From Methanobacteriota archaeon (lineage in GTDB: Archaea; Thermoplasmatota; Poseidoniia; Poseidoniales; Thalassarchaeaceae): DNA of 32,094 nt. Of the stretch, positions 17,616 through 26,350 are shown piece after piece. The position numbers and the translations under genes are program-made. The notes beneath the pieces were generated by a model. It was not told the origin of the DNA, searched no databases, and worked only from the letters and a program-made list of their open reading frames with translations. The DNA lies in assembly GCA_002725475.1 (NCBI GenBank), contig PBPH01000017.1:1-32094 (forward strand), read 5' to 3'. Within the stretch, counting starts at the first letter, position 1, and each line of letters opens with the position of its first letter.

Positions 17616-20612
17616 TCAAAGTAGATTTATTACTATTCTAGCATTCAATTCTGCCTGAAGACTTTCCCTAATTTTTTCTAGGTGTAGAATCCTTTCATCG
17701 AGTTCTTTTCTCAATTTTTCAATTAGCCCAATTTTCATTCTTGCCCAACGTTGATCAACTGGCTGACCACCATGGTGTTCTCTCAATGCCGCCGCTCTCA
17801 ATTGTTCTCTTTCTCTTTCAATTCGTTCCATCCACGAACGTTGTACATTGTGTCTTAGTTCATCTAAAAGAGGGGCGAGTCTAGCCTTTTCATCTTCTAG
17901 TAACCAAGAATGCATTCTATCTAGAGATCGCTCAATGTCTCTTTCAGTTTCGGAATCAAAAATGGTACGTTCTAATTTGTTGAATGATTTCCAAGGGTAT
18001 TTGGGTTGTTCAGGAATAGGAAAACCATCAGCATCAAGAAGTAACCAACGCCGAACTGCGTGACGAGAGAGGCCAGCAACAATCCAGTCAAGACATACTA
18101 ATGTGGCGGCATTATCGGCCCAATCGCTTGGCTTATTTGCTTCTAGGTGAATTACTGGTGAAATACCAGCACTTTTCCAACCATCCAAAGCTGCTTCCTG
18201 ATTTTGGTCTTGACTAATTGAATCCCTCAACCATTGGATGATGGGGTGCCATGGTGCAAGATAAACAAACTCAGTTTTCTCTCTTGCCTCATCTCTGGTT
18301 ATTGTTATTGGGATGATATGAGGTGGTGCAGCACTTGCTAATTTCTCAATTCTTTCTTGCCAGCCAGTAGTTAGTGAATCAGTCCTGCTTTTGTCAGCAC
18401 ATCTTGAAGCCAACTCGCTTACAACTTCATTGCTTAGGATTAGTTGCCAAAAACCTCCAGCAAAATGCAGGCTAGATTGCCCATCTTTCAGTTGTAATCT
18501 CGCACGAACCCATTCCACAAGTTCGTCAGGATTAATTCCAAGTTCCATATTTATAGAATCTTCACGCAATTTTCTAATTCCAGGATCATTTCCAAGCCAT
18601 TCCCGTTCTTCATTAGCACGTTCTTCTAACCATCTATCCCTCATATTCAGCAAGGAATCAAGATTTTCCTCTCCACCGGAGCCATCATTATCTGATAATT
18701 CTCTAGCGTCTATTAGACTGTATCCACTGTCGCCTAATCTTCGTGCTCTTGGTGAATTTAATTCATCTTGAGCAACCATTTTCATCGCTTTTCCTAGTAA
18801 TGGGTCTAGCATCCCTATTGAATCCTCAAAGAGCCTTATTCTGTAGAAAAGCCTACCTAGAATTGCAGCATCAATAGTGCCTTCAACAGCGATATTCAAT
18901 ATGGTAATGACATCGGCTTCTTGCCCAAAACGGTCTAGTCGCCCAATCCTCTGTTCAATTCGCATTGGATTCCATGGTAAATCGTAGTTTACTAGGCGAT
19001 GGCAGTGTTGTTGATCCAAACCTTCACTCCCAACTTCACTTGATAATAAAACATCGATTTCCCCATTTGCAAATCTATTACGTAACACTTCTCGTTCAGC
19101 CATCGGTGTTAGGCCACTTAGGACCTGACAATTTACACCCTCTTCTTGAAGGCGTTCTTTGAGATAGTTTAGAGTTCCACGGAAATGACTGAACAATAAT
19201 ACCCCCCCCTGGTCGTCATTTTCAAGAGTATCAAGCAACCAACTTTTCATCGCCTCATATTTTGAATCAAATCCACCTAATTCTTCTGCGGCGATAACAA
19301 GTTCGTCAAGATCTCCGAAACGACTTAGGAGTCGATGTTCAGCTTCATCAATTGTAATATCAGTGGCTTCTTCCTCTGCTTCAGTACCAAATTCAAATGC
19401 ACTTCTAGCCGCGTCTCTTAGTTGGGTCCTTACATGAATTGCAAAAGCTGGCAAACAACTGCTCGCCATTCTTTCTGGAACAACTAGTGCCCAATCGAAT
19501 CGTTCAGAATCAGGATGACGGAGTTGCATTAAATGCCAAGTCCATCTTCTTGCAGCTTCGTAAAGTCTCCATTCCTCACGTGTCAATTTTACATCTAGAG
19601 TAATTGCATCACGCCGTGCTATGTTTAGGTCTAAATCACGTTTTCTTGTTCTTACTATTAATTCATTTAATGGTCTTAATTCACGCAATAAATCGGCTAA
19701 AATAATTCTCTTGTTATCCAGCGATTCACCAGTCCAACCAAGTGGGTCTCTGCATAAATCCATAGCAGTCATTAACCTAGGATCTGCAGTGAAACCGGGA
19801 GTATTTTCAAGAATTTCAAGGGCCGAAATTGCAACTTCTAAATCAGGCTCAACTTTTGAGGTTGCATCAAGTGCAGTATTGAGTAGCCTCATGGGCCTCA
19901 TTGTATTTTGAAAAGCCTGAAAATCAGGCCACCTATCTGGAGCAAGAAGAGATAGTTGCACCCACAATTCCTCATTTGAGAGATTAACTGGGGTGGCCGT
20001 CAGAAACAGAGTTTGTTTGCTATGTAATGTCAGAAGTTGTATGGCGTCATGAAGGCGACTGCGAGGGTTTCGACAATGATGCGCCTCATCCACCACTGTT
20101 AGAAGAATCTCTGGCACACCTTCTTCCATCAATTCTCGCAGTAATGATGGCTGCCTTAATATTCCATGACTGGTAACTACTACGAGCGACTCTCCTTGTC
20201 TAATTCTGTTAAAGGCTTCGCGTAGTTTTACCCCAGTATTTGCTTCAAATCCATTTAGGTCGCAACGATGAAACATTTCTTGAATCCATTTTAATCTCAA
20301 TCCACCAGGGCAGGCGATTATAGCCCCACCTCTTTCTCCAATAGCGTGCAAACGACGTAAAACATGCAAAGCAGAGATTGTTTTTCCAAGGCCAACCTCA
20401 TCAGCAATCAATAATCCATTCCAATGACTGGAGGATAATCTAGCTGCAGGGAGGTGTTGGTGCGGTTGGTCCTCCCACCTTCCGAATTTCAATAAAGGAC
20501 AATAATCAGTAGGTGGGTATCGAATATCTAAATCATGCCGCAAAAGATTCCATTCAGCATCATCAAGGAGCAGGCCGCTAACGCCGGCTTCATTACTTCC
20601 CAAATCGCTCAA
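17616..20612 (-). CDS. SNF2/RapA-like ATP-dependent helicase
   Basis: 998-residue superfamily 2 translocase. Motif I ADEVGLGKT (about 70-78), motif II VDEAHHCRN (DEAH at 175-178) and motif III LTATPVN (about 204-210) form the first RecA lobe. The second lobe ends in motif VI QRIGRLDRFGQ (around 560). The long C-terminal half contains charged, probably helical segments. The DEAH box and RapA-like spacing suggest remodelling of RNA polymerase or other protein-DNA complexes rather than duplex unwinding; this is inference from the family. The start is a TTG, supported by GGTGG 7 nt upstream on the minus strand; no in-frame ATG precedes the conserved region. No methyltransferase or nuclease neighbours suggest a defence operon. 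Confidence 0.88.
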   Translation of the reverse strand: MSDLGSNEAGVSGLLLDDAEWNLLRHDLDIRYPPTDYCPLLKFGRWEDQPHQHLPAARLSSSHWNGLLIADEVGLGKTISALHVLRRLHAIGERGGAIIACPGGLRLKWIQEMFHRCDLNGFEANTGVKLREAFNRIRQGESLVVVTSHGILRQPSLLRELMEEGVPEILLTVVDEAHHCRNPRSRLHDAIQLLTLHSKQTLFLTATPVNLSNEELWVQLSLLAPDRWPDFQAFQNTMRPMRLLNTALDATSKVEPDLEVAISALEILENTPGFTADPRLMTAMDLCRDPLGWTGESLDNKRIILADLLRELRPLNELIVRTRKRDLDLNIARRDAITLDVKLTREEWRLYEAARRWTWHLMQLRHPDSERFDWALVVPERMASSCLPAFAIHVRTQLRDAARSAFEFGTEAEEEATDITIDEAEHRLLSRFGDLDELVIAAEELGGFDSKYEAMKSWLLDTLENDDQGGVLLFSHFRGTLNYLKERLQEEGVNCQVLSGLTPMAEREVLRNRFANGEIDVLLSSEVGSEGLDQQHCHRLVNYDLPWNPMRIEQRIGRLDRFGQEADVITILNIAVEGTIDAAILGRLFYRIRLFEDSIGMLDPLLGKAMKMVAQDELNSPRARRLGDSGYSLIDARELSDNDGSGGEENLDSLLNMRDRWLEERANEEREWLGNDPGIRKLREDSINMELGINPDELVEWVRARLQLKDGQSSLHFAGGFWQLILSNEVVSELASRCADKSRTDSLTTGWQERIEKLASAAPPHIIPITITRDEAREKTEFVYLAPWHPIIQWLRDSISQDQNQEAALDGWKSAGISPVIHLEANKPSDWADNAATLVCLDWIVAGLSRHAVRRWLLLDADGFPIPEQPKYPWKSFNKLERTIFDSETERDIERSLDRMHSWLLEDEKARLAPLLDELRHNVQRSWMERIEREREQLRAAALREHHGGQPVDQRWARMKIGLIEKLRKELDERILHLEKIRESLQAELNARIVINLL

Positions 20613-20619
20613 CAGGAGA

Positions 20620-20624
20620 CCACC
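20620..20624 (-). promoter_or_regulatory. Ribosome binding site deciding the TTG start of the SNF2 gene
   Basis: GGTGG on the minus strand sits 7 nt before the TTG at 20612, which is the reason for choosing this non-ATG start. Confidence 0.5.
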
Positions 20625-20683
20625 GCAAATCGACCGTACTTGAAGATGCGCGAATACAGTGGCAATTATGTTGAAAAATTGAA

Positions 20684-21136
20684 CTATTTAGGAGGTAGCG
20701 TGACGCTAATTTCTTTGACAGTATTCAATACAACATGAGTGGTTGAACGCGAAACTCCTTCGGTCGAAAGCACGGTTTTTGTAAAATCATCTAAATCGTC
20801 CCTATCAGTGACTCTCGCAAAAACCAAACTATCCATTTCACCAGTTACATCGTATACCGCAAAAACCCGCGGGTCGGAGGCAATTAGCTCTTGCACCTCT
20901 AGTAATTCTCCTTTCACGATTCTGAGCCCCACCACTACAGTCATTTCCCAACCAATTTTATCTGGATTTAGATTAGCAGTATATCCTGTAATAACGCCAT
21001 GCTTCTCTAATTTATTGAGGCGGTTGGAAACTGTTCCAAGAGCAACGCCAACTCGATCGGCTAGCATTCTCATTGATAGTCTTCCATCTTCTTGCAATGC
21101 TGAAATTAATTTTCGATCTACCTCGTCAATCTCCAT
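20684..21136 (-). CDS. Lrp/AsnC-family transcription regulator
   Basis: 150-residue feast/famine regulator. An N-terminal winged helix-turn-helix (about 3-60: DEVDRKLISALQEDGR, then GTVSNRLNKLEKHGVI) is followed by the RAM ligand-binding domain (about 65-145), with the usual VRxxG-like loop as VYDVTGEMDSL. It would bind an amino acid or small metabolite and control transcription as a dimer or octamer. The open frame extends to 21175, but the ATG at 21136 begins at the standard N-terminus and has GGATG about 7 nt upstream. A TATA-like AT stretch and a perfect palindrome lie upstream, consistent with autoregulation. It may also act on distant genes. Confidence 0.9.
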   Translation of the reverse strand: MEIDEVDRKLISALQEDGRLSMRMLADRVGVALGTVSNRLNKLEKHGVITGYTANLNPDKIGWEMTVVVGLRIVKGELLEVQELIASDPRVFAVYDVTGEMDSLVFARVTDRDDLDDFTKTVLSTEGVSRSTTHVVLNTVKEISVTLPPK

Positions 21137-21206
21137 TATTACACATCCGGACCCCTTTCGCTTTAACGGCGGCATTTGAACGTTTTTGTCAATTAATCAA
21201 ATCAAA

Positions 21207-21222
21207 TTGTTCAGTTGAACAA
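21207..21222. promoter_or_regulatory. Perfect inverted repeat upstream of the Lrp gene, candidate operator
   Basis: TTGTTCAGTTGAACAA has 7-nt arms around a 2-nt centre. It lies immediately upstream of an AT-rich TATA-like stretch (about 21190-21203) that precedes the Lrp/AsnC gene. Lrp family proteins bind short dyads, so an autoregulatory site is plausible. Confidence 0.45.
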
Positions 21223-21258
21223 TAAAGGTTGTAATATTGATGCATTGATATTATTTCA

Positions 21259-22362
21259 TCAATCTTTTTTTATTGGTAAATTTAGGTCAAGAACCCATGC
21301 ACCTAATTCGTCAACTTCAATTTTCCAATGTGTGGCAACAATCTTGCACTCAGGGTTATTACATCTTAGTTTAACCGAAAAATTTCGACTCGTACCTGCC
21401 ACTACTAATTGTTGTTTAGGCGTCTTTCCTATTTTCCATGGTTCGTCAGCATATGCTCCTGTCAATGTTGCATCACGGGTACCAGCGGTGATTACAATGT
21501 CCGCGTGCCACCCTCTGTTTTCCTTGTGTAGGGTGCCTCTTAATCTTGGTAATCCCACCTCTCTCTGCTGATCTTGACGAACAATTACAATCAATCCAAC
21601 AATTACAGCTATTCCGATAATAATTGTTGGTATCATTACCATTCTATCGGGAATACTACTTGGGGTGTGTAATTGGACAGAATCTCCTCCGTAAATGCTG
21701 TGATTCAAATCATCGACAAATAGTATCACAACTTCTAATCTCCATAAGTCATCTTCTGTGAAAGGAATACCGTCTTCAACTAATCGTTCGCTATTAATTT
21801 CATGGGTCCAATTAGTAATATTCAGTTTATCATGATGGAAAGAAGATGACCAACCGTAATGCTTAACCAAATCTTGAGCAACATTTTGACCTAAAGGAGA
21901 ATAATCAACTGTAACATACCATCTCAAGTTTAGTGATTCAGGAAGGTCTTCTAGGGGAATGATTTGAGCGGACAGATATAATCCTTCGAATAGTGTTTCA
22001 GGTTTTTCATAATCATCATTTTCTGATGGAAAATACGCATCTACTTCGAGTGACACATCAACCATTTGTACATTTTCATTCATGTCATAATCGTCTTGTT
22101 CTCCATTAATCCACATTGTACATGCATCAGCCCCCAGCGCTTCAGCTCTCTGTTGTCCTGATAGAATACTTTCATTACCAAATGCCCAATTTAATCTCAC
22201 ATTATTATTTGCTTGCTCATCATAATCACATCCGGAATCGTCAATGAATGATTCGATAACTGTGGGCACGTTATTGTATGTTTCAGATCCACTAGCAATA
22301 TTCATGTAAAATGGTATGGATAAAGTGAGAAGTAGAGCGATAAAAAAAGAACCAAACTTCAT
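21259..22362 (-). CDS. Exported single-pass membrane protein, unknown
   Basis: 367-residue protein beginning with a signal peptide (MKFGSFFIALLLTLSIPF). An extracellular domain of about 200 residues follows, acidic and rich in Asn/Asp/Tyr, with two cysteines near the start (DDSGCDYD, ADACTMW). One transmembrane helix lies around 233-256 (VMIPTIIIGIAVIVGLIVIV). A cytoplasmic domain of about 110 residues has a basic, beta-rich character and a CNNPEC pair. Its ATG overlaps the TGA of the upstream RNA methyltransferase (ATGA), which fixes the start and implies coupled translation. The downstream flank contains an ATTGATG/CATCAAT dyad and a T-run that could aid termination. No family was recognised. 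Confidence 0.7.
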   Translation of the reverse strand: MKFGSFFIALLLTLSIPFYMNIASGSETYNNVPTVIESFIDDSGCDYDEQANNNVRLNWAFGNESILSGQQRAEALGADACTMWINGEQDDYDMNENVQMVDVSLEVDAYFPSENDDYEKPETLFEGLYLSAQIIPLEDLPESLNLRWYVTVDYSPLGQNVAQDLVKHYGWSSSFHHDKLNITNWTHEINSERLVEDGIPFTEDDLWRLEVVILFVDDLNHSIYGGDSVQLHTPSSIPDRMVMIPTIIIGIAVIVGLIVIVRQDQQREVGLPRLRGTLHKENRGWHADIVITAGTRDATLTGAYADEPWKIGKTPKQQLVVAGTSRNFSVKLRCNNPECKIVATHWKIEVDELGAWVLDLNLPIKKD

Positions 22363-23999
22363 GTTATTACCCCCAATTCTAGCGCATTTGATAACAAAAT
22401 CCGTTCCGAGTCTGGTATCATTAGTGTCAATTTTCCACCTAACCAAGCCGGCAACCACCACGTCAATTGATTTTCGGTAAAGCGCAATATTATCCCCCCT
22501 AATCTCTCTGATTCGAGAGTAGGGATGTCTTCTATTGCATCTTCGATATCTTGTCCCCCTTTGGTAATTATCGTGACTAGTAGTTCTTTAGGAATTTCAT
22601 GTACATGCTTCATACATTTCCGTGCAGTGATATGAATGCCTTTCGAAGTAGGTCTTTGTAGAACGCCCTTTCTTAATTCCCAAGTTGGAAGCCCCGCCTG
22701 TATTACTTGGAAAGGGTGCCAGTGTCCCCCTGCTAATTTTCGTCCTCGTCTCAGCATTCTTTCACGAATCCAAAACCAATCGTAGATATCATTCGAAATA
22801 GAGTAAATTTTACTTCCTCGCGCCATCATTTTTTCATCAGCAAATCCCCATTCTTTTGAAATGGTTTCTAATAATTCATTAGATGCTGGTTTTTGTTCAT
22901 TGCGAGTAAATTCTGGGTGTTGATGTATCTTTTTATCAACCATTTCAGAATCACTGATTAATGCTTCAGCAACTTCATTATTTCCGATATGTTTGAAGGC
23001 TGCAACAAAGAATCCTCCAGAGTTATTTTCGTCATTCCAAATTCTCTTACATTTTGATAATGAATCTAATATTTGATTTGAGAATTTGCTGGAGTCACTA
23101 CCTTCTTGTCCTGACCACTCACTCATCCCATCACGTGTAACGAGTCCTGGGCAACAATCCGAAATTCTAGTTTCATCTAGAATCAAGTGCTCATGGGTTT
23201 GTAGAATTTCGGCAACCACTGCTTCATTTTCGATAGGGTCTAGGGAGCAAGTAGAATATACCATTCTTCCACCAGGTGCTAGTAACATTGCACCTTTTCC
23301 AAGCAAAGCAATTTGTAACGGTTGTAGTCCTATTCCTGATCTTTTCGACCATTTACTCCAAAGTTCTGGATTTTTTCTTGTCGTTCCACTTCCTGAGCAT
23401 GGCGCATCTACTAAGATTCTATCAAATCCCGGATTAGGGCACCTAGGTAAATGCCTTCCATCATGACGAACAACTATCATTGAGGTTACACCAATTCTCT
23501 TTGAGTTAGAAACTAGTAGATTAGCTCGCCCTGGGTTGGATTCATTAGCCACGACTACACCATCATCAGAGATCGCTTCGCAGAGTTGTGTGGCTTTGCT
23601 TCCAGGTGATGCACACATGTCTAGTACGTGGTGTCCTGTATGGCAATCAAGAATTTTTACTGGAATCATTGAAACAGCTTCTTGTCGGGTAATTCTTCCA
23701 CTATCGTGTAATGAGCGAATCAGAAGTTGAGATTTTCTATCTTGACATTTCCCTTTCAGCCATGGCATCTCCCACCCATCTCCTCCACCTCCTTGTGGTA
23801 ACCAAGGAATCGGCCTCCCCCCTAAGGAAAGCAATAGATTCCGAGTATTCTCACAATCCTCCCTAAGTGGATTTATTCGTAATGTTTCACTTAATCGTGC
23901 TTGAGATACTTGCAACCAAGGTGTGGCGTTATCGCGCCACATTTGAACAGCTTCCCAAAGAGCACTATTCGATGCATTAGGCCATTCATCATCGTCCAC
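22359..23999 (-). CDS. NSUN/RsmB-family RNA cytosine-C5 methyltransferase
   Basis: 546-residue SAM-dependent RNA m5C methyltransferase. The SAM-binding motif I is VLDMCASPGSKATQL (about 125-139). Motif IV, DAPCSGSGTTRKNPELW, supplies Cys201 and motif VI, STCSLDPIENEAVV, the catalytic Cys251. Both cysteines of the Nol1/Nop2/Sun mechanism are present. The extra C-terminal 250 residues include a PUA-like region (VLQRPTSKGIHITARKCMKHV) and fit the Trm4/NSUN2 tRNA type better than bacterial RsmB, so tRNA is the likelier substrate. The start is a GTG with a G-rich stretch upstream. It is divergent from the membrane protein at 24074. Confidence 0.88.
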   Translation of the reverse strand: MDDDEWPNASNSALWEAVQMWRDNATPWLQVSQARLSETLRINPLREDCENTRNLLLSLGGRPIPWLPQGGGGDGWEMPWLKGKCQDRKSQLLIRSLHDSGRITRQEAVSMIPVKILDCHTGHHVLDMCASPGSKATQLCEAISDDGVVVANESNPGRANLLVSNSKRIGVTSMIVVRHDGRHLPRCPNPGFDRILVDAPCSGSGTTRKNPELWSKWSKRSGIGLQPLQIALLGKGAMLLAPGGRMVYSTCSLDPIENEAVVAEILQTHEHLILDETRISDCCPGLVTRDGMSEWSGQEGSDSSKFSNQILDSLSKCKRIWNDENNSGGFFVAAFKHIGNNEVAEALISDSEMVDKKIHQHPEFTRNEQKPASNELLETISKEWGFADEKMMARGSKIYSISNDIYDWFWIRERMLRRGRKLAGGHWHPFQVIQAGLPTWELRKGVLQRPTSKGIHITARKCMKHVHEIPKELLVTIITKGGQDIEDAIEDIPTLESERLGGIILRFTENQLTWWLPAWLGGKLTLMIPDSERILLSNALELGVIT

Positions 24000-24073
24000 A
24001 ATAGTGCCCCCGTGTCATTCGCAAACTAGCCTGCCCGGCTACATCTCTCAAGGATTGTGGGTGCGCTAACCCA

Positions 24074-25528
24074 ATGAGCCACCTTCACATCCGAGTCATA
24101 ATGGCAGTTGGCGGGGGCGATGAATTCAGTCTTGCCGCTACTCTGTTGACAATCATTCTTCTTTGGTCTTTACTCCAGTGGACAGCACCCTGGTGGCTCT
24201 GTGAGATGGGTAGGAGACAATCAATATCAAGTTCGAATCTGAGACAACTTGACCGGACGCTTACTCTTCTTCCATTGATATTACTTAGCATTGTTACTCT
24301 AGATTTGATTTGGTCCCACTATACTCTTGACTTAACTCATGCACACGTAGCAAACTTTGGAGGGGAACAATACTCTTCTTGGCAGAGGATTCTAGCAAGT
24401 CTTTTCTCGGAAGGTTCGCCGTGGTTAGCAATCCCCCTCTTCTATTCCATTAGTTCATTTGCTTGTGAAAAATGGTTTGGCTTTGATGATTCATTGTTCG
24501 GAAACGAGATTGAATCTAATCAAAGAGCGATTGTTCTTCGTTTGCACGGCTTACTTTGGCCATTCATGCTTCTAGCATTTGTTTCATCCAATTCATTTGC
24601 AGTTTTTTCTGAATCACAATTGCTCTTGGGATCAAATCTTATCTCCCCTAGTAACTGTATATTCCTGATTATTGCAGGCACATCATTAGGGTTTTGGATT
24701 CACTTAACCTCTAAACTTTCTCAACATGCCCCTAATTCGGTTAAGCAACTGAATTTTGTTCTACTTTTGGCATGTCTTACATTGGGTTCTATTCTAGCTT
24801 TAAGAGGGGTTCTTCCTAAAGCAAAAGAATGGCATCAATTCTCCGACTCAATTGCTATGGGGAATGAAGTAAATCTTGCTCTTTGTGCATCATTTGCTTT
24901 ACTTTTAATGAGTTGGCCATTTTTCCTTTTCCTTCTAACTAAAGTTCATTCTATTCGCGGGCAAGCCCGTGAAAGACGTTGGGTTGGTTTGCTTCACATC
25001 TTTTTTCATACACTTATTTTTTCTTGGCTTTCAGGGATAAGTATCCTATATCACCTTCCAAATATTTCCAGTTTGACTTCAGCAATGTGGATATCTCTTA
25101 CACTGCAAATTCCCCTTGCGGTTGCTGGATTACTTGGTGCCCTGTTACCGATGGCCGGTCTAGATGCTCGTCCAAGACCGGAGGCATGGGGTTTCTTTTT
25201 GGTAATGGTAATAGCGAGTCTTTTCTTTACCATAAGAGAGCCTTTGACGGCAACTCTCGCACCAGGTTTGTTTGTTTCAATGACATCATTGCCTTTGTTG
25301 GCCACTCATTTTGAAAAGCATCCATTTCTCTCAATTGATAGAAGAGTAATCGAATCTTTTTCACTTCACACACTTTCTGTCTTGGTTTTATGCGGATTAA
25401 ATATTGGAATGGGTGGATCAACTGTTGGTTTCATTATAGCGATGGTCGCATTAATTATGGTTCCAGCGACTGCACTAATCTTTACAAAAATCAATCTCAA
25501 TTTATCAAAATTTGGTGAAGAAGAATAA
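24074..25528 (+). CDS. Multi-pass membrane protein, faintly CcmF-like
   Basis: 484-residue protein with roughly 11-12 hydrophobic helices and little soluble sequence. Several stretches recall the cytochrome c heme lyase CcmF: LTHAHVANF then an SEGSPWLAIPLFY segment (CcmF has an EGSLLLW segment at this place), LTLGSILALRG before EW, NEVNLALCASFALL where CcmF has its WWD motif, and FSLHTLSVLVLCGLNIG near the end. The core WGGWWFWDPVEN is not present, so this is only a resemblance; an unrelated transporter-like protein remains possible. The ATG at 24074 has GTGGGTG about 10 nt upstream; an ATG at 24101 is the alternative. It is divergent from the RNA methyltransferase and has no partner gene in the same direction nearby. 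Confidence 0.6.
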   Translation: MSHLHIRVIMAVGGGDEFSLAATLLTIILLWSLLQWTAPWWLCEMGRRQSISSSNLRQLDRTLTLLPLILLSIVTLDLIWSHYTLDLTHAHVANFGGEQYSSWQRILASLFSEGSPWLAIPLFYSISSFACEKWFGFDDSLFGNEIESNQRAIVLRLHGLLWPFMLLAFVSSNSFAVFSESQLLLGSNLISPSNCIFLIIAGTSLGFWIHLTSKLSQHAPNSVKQLNFVLLLACLTLGSILALRGVLPKAKEWHQFSDSIAMGNEVNLALCASFALLLMSWPFFLFLLTKVHSIRGQARERRWVGLLHIFFHTLIFSWLSGISILYHLPNISSLTSAMWISLTLQIPLAVAGLLGALLPMAGLDARPRPEAWGFFLVMVIASLFFTIREPLTATLAPGLFVSMTSLPLLATHFEKHPFLSIDRRVIESFSLHTLSVLVLCGLNIGMGGSTVGFIIAMVALIMVPATALIFTKINLNLSKFGEEE

Positions 25529-25615
25529 GGTAGCAAAACCATCATTTTCCGGTTATTTACTACTGCAACGGTTATAGCACCGACAGTGCGCCTGCATCTC
25601 AGTTGCCTGCTTTTT

Positions 25616-25623
25616 GGAGGTGG
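25616..25623 (+). promoter_or_regulatory. Strong ribosome binding site
   Basis: GGAGGTGG ends 4 nt before the ATG at 25628. It fixes that start and is the best Shine-Dalgarno match in the window. Confidence 0.7.
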
Positions 25624-25627
25624 CTAG

Positions 25628-26065
25628 ATGGGATGCGAAATGAAAGATGACAGTAAGTCTGCCGTAAAGCGACAGAAGAGAATTAGTCCATTGGCTAAAG
25701 CGAATAGGGATGCGTTTAGAGCCGCAAAAGCTAGAGCGGATAATACGACACAGAAAATCGAAGAAACGAAAGAACTTCGAAATAGATTCAGAGAAATCCA
25801 TGAGCGTGCTCTTGACAGTCAAGTCGAGCAAGGCCCGTTAGTCCCAGTTGATGCTCAATTAGAAGTGGAAGAAGATGATTGGGTGTACCAAACAGTAGAT
25901 GAAGAGACTTTGAGAGACCTTTCTCACAGGGTAGTTTTGCAAACAAGTGCAGGTAAGAGAAAGGTGTTGTTTGAGACAAAAAATCTTGACGAAGCGATGG
26001 ATTGTGCAACAAGAATAGTCGAATTTAGTGATGGCTGTGTATTGGTAGAAACCATTGATCCTTGA
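25628..26065 (+). CDS. Small charged protein, unknown
   Basis: 145-residue soluble protein. Residues 1-75 are strongly charged and probably form a long helix or coiled coil (KRQKRISPLAKANRDAF, AKARADNTTQKIEET). An acidic linker follows (LEVEEDDWVYQTVDEE), then a compact C-terminal alpha/beta segment (VVLQTSAGKRKVLFETK to VLVETIDP). The ribosome site is excellent, so it is probably well translated. The Sec61-beta gene follows after 53 nt in the same direction; co-transcription is likely, but no functional link is known. No family was recognised. Confidence 0.7.
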   Translation: MGCEMKDDSKSAVKRQKRISPLAKANRDAFRAAKARADNTTQKIEETKELRNRFREIHERALDSQVEQGPLVPVDAQLEVEEDDWVYQTVDEETLRDLSHRVVLQTSAGKRKVLFETKNLDEAMDCATRIVEFSDGCVLVETIDP

Positions 26066-26118
26066 ATCAATTCCCAATTCGTCGCGTTCATATAGGCGAG
26101 GCAGGTCGGGCGTTTTAC

Positions 26119-26337
26119 ATGGCAGTCAAGAAAGACAAGAAGTCCAAGGGGCCAAACATCCAGCAAGCAGCTGGTTTGATTCGCTACTTTGACGAAGAGT
26201 CTGATGAGGCTTGGCAAATTAGTAAAGGCATGATTTACACAGTGTGTATCGTATTCTCAGTTTTTGTATATATTGCGAACCAACCTTCACAGTGGGATAA
26301 TACTTGGATGTGGATGTGGGACAACCTGTTTGGTTGA
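26119..26337 (+). CDS. Preprotein translocase Sec61-beta (SecG-type) subunit
   Basis: 72-residue tail-anchored subunit of the SecYE-beta protein-conducting channel. The family signature is the cytosolic segment IQQAAGLIRYFDEESDEAW (archaeal consensus GLxSSAGLxRYxEEE), followed by one transmembrane helix (about 38-56, ISKGMIYTVCIVFSVFVYIA). The extra Trp-rich C-terminus (DNTWMWMWDNLF) is longer than usual for archaeal members (about 55-60 residues). The ATG at 26119 was chosen because the longer frame to 26062 overlaps the previous gene and adds unrelated residues. Confidence 0.88.
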   Translation: MAVKKDKKSKGPNIQQAAGLIRYFDEESDEAWQISKGMIYTVCIVFSVFVYIANQPSQWDNTWMWMWDNLFG

Positions 26338-26350
26338 TTCTCATCCGATC

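Noticed and set aside
17616..20612. SNF2 helicase as part of a defence system (DISARM-like)
   Set aside because: No adjacent methyltransferase, PLD nuclease or DUF1998-type partner; neighbours are a Toprim protein and an Lrp regulator.
20739..21179. Plus-strand frame covering the Lrp gene
   Set aside because: The antisense product has no recognisable features, while the minus frame is a clear Lrp/AsnC protein.
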